Shown in pieces: positions 34,715-43,557 of a DNA stretch of 64,000 bases. The position numbers and the translations under genes are program-made. Position 1 is the stretch's first letter, and every line of letters starts with the position of its first letter. The notes beneath the pieces are model-generated. The model saw only the letters and a list, made by a program, of their open reading frames with translations, searched no databases and was not told where the DNA came from. Location: positions 53,733,706 through 53,797,705 of the forward strand of contig JAPTHN010000008.1 in NCBI GenBank assembly GCA_026936325.1, read 5' to 3'. Source of the stretch: Platynereis dumerilii (Eukaryota; Annelida; Polychaeta; Phyllodocida; Nereididae).

Positions 34715-36645
34715 GACCGGGAATTTTACAGCTCCAGCTTTTATCGATTTTACTGAGTTGTTACGTCGTGATCACCCCCAGATTTGTTATAGAAGATAGG
34801 GCTCGTGATCCAGAAGCTTCTCTGCCGCACAGAAACGAATATCAGACGCTAAATGCTGAAATCTTTACCTCTGAATCATGGATGGTGCCGGCACTTATGA
34901 GACGTTACGACGGCCATTTTACTTCCGGCCAAACAAAAACAAGAACACTCAGACGGCCTGCATTATTGCCCAGAAGAGTGAAACGATTTTACTTGCTGCT
35001 GATCCTAATGATATCGGGAGATGTCCAGCTAAACCCCGGACCCAACTGGAAATACCCCTGTCAAATGTGCTACAAACCTGTGAAGAAAAATCAACGAGGC
35101 ATCTGCTGTGATCTTTGTGATTTATGGAACCATACAAACTGTATTGGTATGACAGCTGATGAATACACAATTTTCCAAAACAATGAAGGACTATTGTGGT
35201 CGTGCCAATCTTGCCACTTCCCATATACTGATTCCTTCCTAGAAGAAATACGAACCCCAGAAGTAGGCCCAACTGAAGATGAAACTGGTAACCTCACTGA
35301 GGCTGAAACAGACAGTACCAGTAGCGGAGAAGACTTGGACCAAGAAAACACAGATGAAAATGGACCAGAGGCAGATGAAAATGGACCAGAGGCAGAAGCT
35401 GCAGAAGAAATTTCTTTCCCTGAATTACGAGAAACAAGAAAGAAGCACCAGAAGAACATCATCCTGGCCCATGTAAATATTAATAGCTTAAGACTAAAAT
35501 TTATCGCCCTACAAGAAATACTCTATGACGGATTGGTTGACATCCTCGCCATCCAAGAAACGAAACTGGACGAATCCTTTCCCTCCAGCCAATTCCATGT
35601 CCCTGGCTATAAGATGTTCAGAGAAGACAGGAACTCGCATGGTGGAGGCATCATACTTTACGTAAGAGATGACATCCCAGTACGAAGAAGAGACGACCTG
35701 AAGCTAAAAACTGCGGAAGACATAAATGTGGAAATCGTTATAAATAAAAAGAAATGGCTGCTAAAGACTGTATACAAGCCACCCAAGGCTAACATAGAGG
35801 GCTTCGTAAATGAACTCCACAGCCAAATCGACAAAGCCTTCACAACGACTGATAACCTGATTGTGTTTGGCGGCATGAACATTGACATGAATTTGACGGA
35901 AAGCAGTGGAAATAGACACTTAATTGACTTTTGTGACTCATTCGATATGACAAACCTTGTAAAAAACCCCACTTGCTTCGTGAAAAACTGTTCTCCCTCA
36001 CTCATTGACATTTTTCTGACAAACAAACGAAACTCATTTTATTGTACGAACAGTGTCGATATCGGGCTAAGTGACTGCCACCATCTTGTAACTACCCTTT
36101 TAAGAGAGAACATGCCCAGACACAAACGGAAGAAAATCTCGTACAGATCGTTCAAGAACTTCAAGGAAGACTGCTTCAACAGAGACTTGGAGAAAATCCC
36201 ATTCCAGACAGCACAAACTTTCGAGGACCCAAATGACATTTATTGGGCCCAATGCAAACTCCTAAATGAGGTAATTGATGAACACTTACCAATTAAGGAA
36301 AAGTTCGAAAGGAAGCATAAAGCTCCTTTTATGAATGGCAATCTTAGAAGAGCCATCAATTATAAAAGTCACCTCAGAAGACAATACATTAAATGCATGC
36401 ATGATGACAGAAAATGGCATGCGTATCGCAGACAAAGAAAGCTTGTCACAAAACTTAAAAGACAAGCCTTGAATAACTATTTTATTGAAAGATGTGAAGG
36501 AGGCACAAAATCTAAGGATTTTTGGCCCACAATTCGCCCTTTTCTGTCATCAAACAAAAGTAGTACTCATGATGATAACATTGTGTTACAAGAAGAAAAC
36601 AAAATTGTAAACAATTCAAAAGAAGTAGCAGAAATTTTTAATTAA
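34654..36645 (+). CDS. LINE A N-terminal ORF: 2A-like peptide, PHD finger, endonuclease
   Basis: The 663-codon frame has a hydrophobic lead (YLLLILMIS) and then GDVQLNPGP at residues 122-130 (nt 35017-35043). That matches the 2A ribosome-skipping motif D(V/I)ExNPGP except for Gln in place of Glu. Skipping would separate G129 from P130. A PHD-type zinc finger follows (C136xxC139, CCDLC, WNHTNC, CQSC), then a Glu/Asp-rich linker with a duplicated ENGPEAD. The APE/EEP endonuclease comes next (HVNINSLR, IQETKLDE, SLIDIF, LSDCHHL). The usual GDFN motif reads GGMN at 406-409, so the expected catalytic Asp is Gly. The frame ends at TAA just before the RT region, where the family normally continues. 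In intact relatives the endonuclease nicks target DNA and RT copies the RNA there. The Asp loss suggests this copy is inactive. Confidence 0.85.
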   Translation: MRDNESIFFLVINSACVTMRGPGILQLQLLSILLSCYVVITPRFVIEDRARDPEASLPHRNEYQTLNAEIFTSESWMVPALMRRYDGHFTSGQTKTRTLRRPALLPRRVKRFYLLLILMISGDVQLNPGPNWKYPCQMCYKPVKKNQRGICCDLCDLWNHTNCIGMTADEYTIFQNNEGLLWSCQSCHFPYTDSFLEEIRTPEVGPTEDETGNLTEAETDSTSSGEDLDQENTDENGPEADENGPEAEAAEEISFPELRETRKKHQKNIILAHVNINSLRLKFIALQEILYDGLVDILAIQETKLDESFPSSQFHVPGYKMFREDRNSHGGGIILYVRDDIPVRRRDDLKLKTAEDINVEIVINKKKWLLKTVYKPPKANIEGFVNELHSQIDKAFTTTDNLIVFGGMNIDMNLTESSGNRHLIDFCDSFDMTNLVKNPTCFVKNCSPSLIDIFLTNKRNSFYCTNSVDIGLSDCHHLVTTLLRENMPRHKRKKISYRSFKNFKEDCFNRDLEKIPFQTAQTFEDPNDIYWAQCKLLNEVIDEHLPIKEKFERKHKAPFMNGNLRRAINYKSHLRRQYIKCMHDDRKWHAYRRQRKLVTKLKRQALNNYFIERCEGGTKSKDFWPTIRPFLSSNKSSTHDDNIVLQEENKIVNNSKEVAEIFN

Positions 36646-36770
36646 GCTTTTATAAATGCAACTGTAAATATTGGTACAAATGTGTACTGCCCTCAAGGCA
36701 AGGACCATCCGAGTGTGATAGAATTGTTAAAACTATGGATGGCGATGACAGAAATTTTTCTTTTTAAGAA

Positions 36771-38309
36771 CTTGATGAAAAAACTGTTACCAAGTATATC
36801 AAATGTATTAATGTCAAAAAGGCCACTGGTATTGATAACCTATCCCCAAAATGGTTACATCTTACCTGCGATGTTATAGCTAAACCAGTGACCCAAACAA
36901 TCAATGCTATGTTCAAAACGGGAAAGTTCCCGGAAGATCTCAAAATTGCCAGAGTGTCGCCAATCTTCAAAAAAGAAAACCCTCTTGAAAAGAAAAACTA
37001 CAGGCCTGTTAGCATATTACCGGCACTGTCTAAAGTATTTGAGAGGGCAATCAGTGTACAACTTGATGATTACTTCAGCACCCTGTTCCACCCTTATCTA
37101 TCGGCTTTCCGAAAGGAGTATAACTGTCAATCAACATTAATAGCTTTAACAGAAGAGTGGCGAGAGGCGCTAGACAAAGGCAAATATGCCGCAGCCATTC
37201 TAATGGACCTCTCCAAAGCTTTTGATTGCGTTCCGACTGATCTCCTTTTGGGAAAGCTGACTGCATATGGCTTGGATGATGATGCTGTTGAACTTATCAG
37301 ATGTTACATGTCAAATAGAAAACAATGTGTTAGAGTAAGTGACAGTATGAGCGATTTTAAAGGTGTCATCAAGGGCGTCCCCCAAGGATCCATCCTTGGG
37401 CCGACAATTTTTAACATCTACATAAATGATATATTCTACCTTACAAAAAATGCCAAATTATTTAACTATGCGGATGACAACACGTTATCCTATGCCCATG
37501 ACGACATTACATCGCTCAAACTGACACTTGAATCAGAATGTGTCACCCTCATAAACTGGTTCACAAACAACGAAATGCAGGCAAACCCGGATAAGTTCCA
37601 GGTGTTAGCAGTTGGTAAAAAGACCTGCAAGGAAAATATTTGTTTCAAAATTGGTGACATTGAACTAAAAGCTGCAGATAATGATGATGTGAAGCTTCTT
37701 GGTGTGAATATAGACCCCCTCCTAAATTTTGACAAACACATAAAAAACATTTGCCAAAAAGCCTCAAGGCAAGCAAATGCTCTGGGTCGTATAGCAAAAC
37801 ATCTGACCCTAGAATGCCGAAAGGCAATCTACTACAGCTTTATACTCTCCAACCTAAATTTCTGCCCCCTAGTTTGGCATTTTTGCTCTAAAGCAAACAC
37901 CAAGAAGCTGGAAAAAGTAAATCATCGAGCTCTCCGTTTTGTTTATCAAGATTTTAATGCCACTTATGAAGAGCTCCTGTCAAAATCAAACTCATGCAGC
38001 CTCGAATTGTCAAGAATTAAAATGGCTGCAATTGAAACTTTTAAGATCCTAAATGGGATCGGCCCATGCCATATGAAAGATTTCATTACTGAAAAACAAA
38101 ATTCATACCATTTCATATACAGCAAACTACTTGATAAACCTCGAACAAAAACTGTAAGGTATGGTACCAATAGCTTTAAGAGCCTCGCAGCGACTACCTG
38201 GAATTCCCTCCCTGATCACTTCCGAACTGCAACATCGTTGCCTCAATTTAAAACCATGATCAGGAAATGGAATGGCCAGGAATGTCGCTGTGCTTTATGT
38301 AGATGTTAA
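36771..38309 (+). pseudogene. LINE A reverse transcriptase, separated from the endonuclease ORF
   Basis: It lies in a different frame from the endonuclease ORF. Homologous sequence between 36646 and 36770 passes through one further stop and a frame change, so the polyprotein has about three breaks. From 36771 the frame is open: ATGIDNLSPKWL, NYRPVSILPALSKVFERA, LMDLSKAFDCVP, GVPQGSILGPTIFNIYINDI and NYADDNTLSY. It ends with a Cys cluster, ECRCALCRC. Length and motif order are normal for CR1/Jockey-group RT. There is no ATG at its beginning. Confidence 0.85.
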
Positions 38310-38716
38310 TATAGCCCAAACTAAGCTAACATAGACCATAAGGTTTCTAAGTTGTTGTTTTCCTAGTCTTAAGATTTTACAATGTTTGTTATTCTACAAA
38401 ATTCTAGTCTTAAGTTCAACAACTATTTATTATCAAACTAACCTGTGATGTATTTTATTAACTTATATATAAACTATTTATATTTATACATTTTCTTGTA
38501 CCTGCATAAATTTATGTGATAATTCCTTTACTAATTGGTGCATGTTCTTTACCTGTTTTTACCTTTAATGTCTTCATATATATATTTATCTATTACATGT
38601 TTTTATTATTAACTATTTATATTCGGTACAAAAAGCCCACGGCTTGTGTTTTCTGTATTCTGTATTTTAAACCGAATTCAAATAAATTTTACTTGACTTG
38701 ACTTGACTTGACTTGA

Positions 38717-39640
38717 GTACAATCATACATTTGAAGTAACTAAAAATTAATGCTTCGTTAATTTTATAGGCCACGTATAATATCAGTTCCTCAGCCAGAT
38801 CAATTTAATTAGAATAACTAAACATTTAAAGTCACCCCGAATGATAGGTCAGGTTTCAACGAAAAAAAGTCTAATTTTCATACTGTTGGCTGTATTGTGG
38901 CCTCAACATAATATATATATATATTGTGTAAATTGTGTTTACTGTAGGTCTTTTCTTCCTTGCGCAAATGATTCTAACATGCACCAAATGACCCCTGGAT
39001 TTTTTTTCACGTACCCATGGAAAAAAACAAGAGTCTTGAGTTCATTCAACTTTGTGACGTCATTGCTGTTGTAAGGATTTATCAATTTGTAGCAATATAT
39101 AGTTGTGACAATGGTCATTGCGACGTCACCAATAATGGATGTGCTGGAGGACGGAGAAATCATTAAGAAAAATAATAGAGGATAACTGAATAATTTAGTT
39201 TAATACTTACAAGATTATATCATAAAGCAAGTAAAACCACCATCAATTTGTCTGTGCAGTTCTGCCACCCTTTACCAACGAGTCATACAAGGCAGATTAT
39301 TCAGTGACGCTTTTCCTCAATTACCATAGCAACCATTGGCAAGCCTGATTATTTTAACAAAATTCCGTGTTATGATTTCTCCCAAGCAATGTGAGAACAT
39401 ATCAAGAGGAAAACAAAATGTAACATTCCTTTATTTGGGTTATCCCAACATAAATAGGCTTAAAAATTATGTATTTTTGAAGACTGCCTTGTTGCCATGG
39501 AAACGCAAAATTTGGATGGCTTCAGGTCTAGAATTAAAGGTCTTGGTCAGTTTTACCGATGTGCCAAATTTCATAGGTGTAAGTAAAAATGCAGTATCAT
39601 GTCAAAGATCATACAAACTAAGCCGTGTTCTGTGGAATTC
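38717..39640. other. Stretch with no supported gene
   Basis: An (AT)n run lies at about 38908-38924. A perfect RFX X-box lies at 39491-39504. I see no repeat ends. Confidence 0.4.
39491..39504. promoter_or_regulatory. X-box (RFX-binding motif)
   Basis: GTTGCCATGGAAAC is a near-palindromic match to the canonical X-box used by RFX factors, including at ciliary genes. It is not inside a repeat I recognise. The nearest exon is the minus-strand MS4A-like one at 40385, about 900 bp away. Confidence 0.5.
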
Positions 39641-39798
39641 AACTTTAATGAAAGTGTGGTCACAGCAATGAACCTCAGTTGTATGAATGTCAGGTCGCAC
39701 AAAAACACAACACGAGTCCAAAGGACGAGTGTTTATTCTGCAGCAGACCTGACATGAGTGAGGGTTCATTGCTGCGAACCACACTTCCATAAGTTTTA
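39641..39798. repeat. Foldback unit A
   Basis: AACTTTAATGAAAGTGTGGT at the left is mirrored by ACCACACTTCCATAAGTTTT at the right. CAGCAATGAACC is mirrored by GGTTCATTGCTG. The core has CGAGTCCAAAGGACGAG. The whole unit can form a cruciform. Confidence 0.8.
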
Positions 39799-39946
39799 TT
39801 TATTTCCCACAATAAAAATAAACCTCCAGTCAAAAAAAAGTGATTTCATATGGCACTACTTTGTTTGAACGGCCCAAAAATAATGATGAACCACATGGTT
39901 TTTTACCTGAACTTCACTGTCTATTGTGGGATATATAATGATGAAA

Positions 39947-40097
39947 AAACTTAATGAGAGTGTGGTTCTCAGCAATGAACCTCATAACTGGCAGGTTGTG
40001 GAAGAATATAACACGAGTCCAAAGGATGAGTGACTACCCTGCAGCAGACCTGACATGAGTGAGGTTCATTGCTGTGAACCACTCTCTCATTAAGTTT
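39947..40097. repeat. Foldback unit B
   Basis: This is a second copy of unit A, about 300 bp on. AACTTAATGAGAGTGTGGTT is mirrored by AACCACTCTCTCATTAAGTT. CAGCAATGAACCTCA is mirrored by TGAGGTTCATTGCTG. The same core, ACACGAGTCCAAAGGA, is present. The two are likely sister MITEs or a tandem duplicate. Confidence 0.8.
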
Positions 40098-40384
40098 ATT
40101 TATATCTCACAATAAAACTAAACCTAAAGTAAAGAAAATAAGTGTGATTTCCCATTGCACTATTATGGTTTCAGAATGGCCCAAGAATTTAGCAACCACA
40201 GAGACTAATCAGAGCCTATAATATTATCTCTTTCCCCTCAAAACATTGTGACATCATCACTTCACTGCTCATTGTTTACAAAGCAATGCCAGAACTACTT
40301 TCACATGGTTCTTAATGATAAACCACATGGTATGAATCACATGGGCTAAGAATGTCAAACATAGGCAATAATTGTTGGCCATAC

Positions 40385-40516
40385 CTCGCATGCGCCTCTA
40401 CAGCATGTAACCGGGCAGCAGAAAGAAGACGCAACAATGGCAACGATGGCTTCCAAGAGCCCAAGAAATCCCATGGTGCCAGAGAGTACTTGCCACTTGA
40501 AATCTCTCTGCTTGAT
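40385..40516 (-). CDS. Second MS4A/CD20-like gene, exon with transmembrane span 4
   Basis: The acceptor GTTCCATTCTGACAG and donor GAG|GTATGG bound 132 bp, or 44 codons, in phase 0. The peptide reads IKQRDFKWQV, then LSGTMGFLGLLEAIVAIVAS, then SFCCPVTCCRGACE. It aligns with the exon at 14597-14719 (GFxEAIVAIVASxFCC), with the same strand and phase, so it is a paralogue. An open stretch continues upstream of the acceptor but hits TGA at the intron edge, which supports the splice site. Partner exons for spans 1-3 were not found. They would lie at higher coordinates, beyond or between the LINE B/LINE C insertions, or outside the window. Without them I cannot say if the gene is whole. Confidence 0.68.
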
Positions 40517-40650
40517 CTGTCAGAATGGAACAATCAACATTACAGTCACACACAAAATACATGTAAAGAGAACAGTGGGTGTCATGAAAGCCATCTCCTG
40601 CAATGAAAGAAGACTGGGTTCAAATTTTGCTCGAAGGAGAGGTATGCATA

Positions 40651-41789
40651 GGGGAGAGCGGGGCACACTAAGACGGCAGACACAGTGAGACAAAGCCTGT
40701 AGCGTCTAGCTGGTACTGTTCACAGGTCAACCCTCTTTTGTGTAGTACAAAAAGTAAGTATGTGAGAGTCTAACCAATATCCAGAATGCCTACAGAGCAT
40801 ATCGAGAGTGGAATTTCAATATTTTGGTTTTTTGCCAATAAAAGCAAATAATTTTGCTAAACGACTTTTTGTTACAACTGCAGTGGCGGATCCAGGGGGG
40901 CCTAGGGGGCCTGGGCCCCCCTAGACGTCTGAGAAGCAAATACCATGAAGAAAATATGAAGCAACACAGGCCCGCGAATGCCGAAACGACGTCTGGCCCC
41001 CCCTAGACTACCCTGTCTGGATCCGCCACTGTAACTCCCAAGAAAAATGGTATAATGCAAATCAATTGCCAGGGATCCAAACCTTGATTATTTGTCTTAG
41101 TTTAGTGAGATGATGAACCACAATACAGGCATCCGGTCCGCAAGATTCAAAAATTTTATAAAGAGCGCTGCGTGGGGCACAGTGAGACAGTTGGAGGCGG
41201 GGCACAGTGAGACATCATAAAAAAATACACCCGAAACAACCCGAATGTAAGGCATAGCTTACAATTCAATATTAAAAAGAAAATGCCTGCCAAAAACTAC
41301 TGATTTTAGTGAGTCATATCCAAAGTGAAGCATCAGAAAGAATTTTGATTAGCATGTAACAGTTGCGGCAGGTTAAATAAGTCATGCATGTGTCCTGTGC
41401 GATGAATTTTCGAAACATGCTCAAAAAGGACCTAAAAAATAACCTAGGCAGCTGCTTTTATACGAGTACAGTAGTTTCTGTAGCAACAATTGATGGAACA
41501 ATTCCGCAGGTCCTGAGAATCGGCGGTTATGGCAATAGATACTCTGTCTCACTGTGCCCCGCCTTATGTCTCACTGTGCCTCGCCCACAGGGCACAGCAA
41601 GACACTTAATGAGCGTGGACGTAACTAAAAATTTTTCCAAACCTGTAAAAGGTAGGAATCTGAAACTTCTGGACAATATACCCGACGTCATTATCTATAA
41701 TGTGGACCTGATCTCATTTAACTCGTTGCTGCCAACATTTTGGAACACTTGAGAATAAAAAAAGTGTCTCAATGTGCCCCGTTCTCCCC
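40651..41789. mobile_element. TA-flanked TIR element, 'GGGGAGAGCGGGGCA' family, member 2
   Basis: TA at 40649-40650 and 41790-41791 flanks GGGGAGAGCGGGGCACACTA and its reverse complement GGGGAGAACGGGGCACATTG. Inside, GGGGCACAGTGAGAC-type motifs recur (41174, 41197, and inverted at 41545-41580). The ends match member 1 at 27882, but the internal motif differs (AGTGAGAC versus CATGAGCC). A hAT-like MITE is nested at 40881-41031. Confidence 0.8.
40881..41031. mobile_element. hAT-like MITE with CAGTGGCGGATCCAG ends
   Basis: The left end CAGTGGCGGATCCAGGGGGG is matched in reverse complement at the right by CAGTGGCGGATCCAGACAGG. It is about 151 bp long and nested in the TA-flanked element. Clear 8-bp duplications are not preserved. 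Confidence 0.8.
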
Positions 41790-41996
41790 TATACCGTACA
41801 GATCAACTCTTTTTGTACTTTTGTAAGTTTCGCTCAGTGCCAAACAGACTTCTCTAAAAAACACAAAAGAAGCCGAAGGACATGGAGATAAATATATGAA
41901 ATTTACCAATAAAACAGGAATGACAGGTCATTGCAGTGCTCTCGCTGAGAGAATTATTCCACGGCCTGAATTGACCAAGCTCCAGAAAAGTGCTTA

Positions 41997-42358
41997 CAGT
42001 CTGTCACTTTGATATCGAAAAATAGTGGACTGTTGCACTGTGAAAATGGCACTTCTTGTCTCATCATGTTGATGATTTGTCATGATCATACACAATACTT
42101 CCAACGTTAATTTGATTTAAGGAGACTTATCCCGCTTGTTGGTGACAGCCAAACAAAAGGGTTGTGCTTCTAATTTTCACTCTAAAATCTGTTCTGACAA
42201 GTCAAATGGCCTTCTCTTGATCATGACTAATCAAACAGCTTCCATGTTTCCAAAGTTGAAAATAGAGAAGATGACACTTCATCGGCTATCATGAGTCAAG
42301 AAGTGCATTTTTCACAGGGAACTGGTCCTCACTTTTTTTATATCAAAGTGACAGTCTG
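41997..42358. mobile_element. TA-flanked palindromic MITE
   Basis: TA at 41995-41996 and 42359-42360 flanks CAGTCTGTCACTTTGATATC and its near-perfect inverted partner. Further in, GGCACTTCTTG is mirrored by CAAGAAGTGC. This fits a Tc1/mariner-type MITE. Confidence 0.78.
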
Positions 42359-43076
42359 TAATGAAGAGTCCTGAAACAAAATCATATTGCACAAAAGTCT
42401 TATACTAAACCTCCTTTAATGTTCTGTAACCTGCAGTCACATGACTTGACTCTGATCAGTCATGTGACCAGCTGTGAAAATTCAGACAGCTCAGGAGGCC
42501 CACGAGAGATAGTGAATCAAAATACAGACCACGGTGCAATGATTTTGTTTCACAATGGAGTTCCACCAAATTTCAGGATTAAGCCCTCAACATTACGCTT
42601 CATGATTGTCTATTGCCGTGGGACATGACTCAAGACTCAAGACACATTTATTCGCCTATGAAATACATGTCCATTTTTTAAAAAGTAAACACTTTTTATT
42701 AATAGGCGGGAGATCACTCTAAGACAAAAATATTGTCGCTGACGAGTGACCACCCTGAGTGGAATTGACTGCTGAGAGAACCATGCATACCATTATACAA
42801 TTTTTATAAAATTCTAGGCTGTATGAGATGTTATTGTTATTATTAAAATTGATTGAGGAGCAAATTGAGAATAATATATAATTAATGATGACCATAATTA
42901 GTTATAGCAAAATTTCATAAACATCTTAGGATGTTCGAGCATCCACAATATCAAAGAACACTTTTTTTTCTCACTCTCTTTCTTTTAGCATAAACATCGA
43001 AGTACTTCAAATGTAATTAAAAAACAAAAAAAACCAAAAAAAAACCAAGTATATCATCTGGTATTTTTGAGGCGTA

Positions 43077-43530
43077 ATAAGACCAATATATATGTATAAT
43101 AAGCATCCTTAGAATCAATTTGCACATATCACAAGTAACTTGGGATGAAACTCACATGCATATTTCAAAAACATCTTTCAATGAAACTCACATGCATATT
43201 TCAAAAGTATAGTTGTATGAAGCTCACTTGGTCAGTTCAATGGCTCTATAAGACCAAAATAATATCATAATCAACCTTAGAATCAGTTTGCACATATCAA
43301 AAGAAAGTTTGGATGAAAATCACACGCATATTTCAAAAGCGCCATTTAATGATACTCACATGCATATTTCAAAGTATAATTATGAGAAACTCACTTGGTA
43401 ATGTCAGAGGCATTGTAAGACCAATATCTATCAAAAGCGCCTTTAAAATCGAAATGCACCATAGGCCTATATCTATCACAGGAAGCTTAAGCACATGCAA
43501 AAATTCCAGAAGCACCATTCAATGAATCCC
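43077..43530. repeat. About 171-bp tandem repeats in the LINE B 3' region
   Basis: Units begin TAAGACCAATAT at about 43077, 43249 and 43418. Each carries GAATCAGTTTGCACATATCA-like sequence and one or two copies of GAAACTCACATGCATATTTC. There are about 2.7 units. Confidence 0.8.
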
Positions 43531-43557
43531 TCAACTAATATAATATAACATTTTTTA

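Larger units (their letters stand above)
34620..38716 (+). mobile_element. LINE A, near full-length 2A-containing non-LTR retrotransposon
   Basis: The order is: 5' tandem repeat, 2A-like peptide, PHD finger, APE-type endonuclease, RT, 3' region, (ACTTG)n tail at 38691-38716. It is about 4.1 kb long. The RT style (YADD, PQGSILGP) and simple-repeat tail fit the CR1/Jockey group. A 2A-like peptide at the N-terminus is known from APE-type LINEs of sea urchins and other animals. Confidence 0.88.

Noticed and set aside
40517-40606. Open stretch MAFMTPTVLFTCILCVTVML upstream of the paralogous span-4 exon as coding
   Set aside because: It runs into TGA at the intron edge just before a good acceptor, so it is more likely intron, although it is hydrophobic and also preceded by an acceptor-like site.
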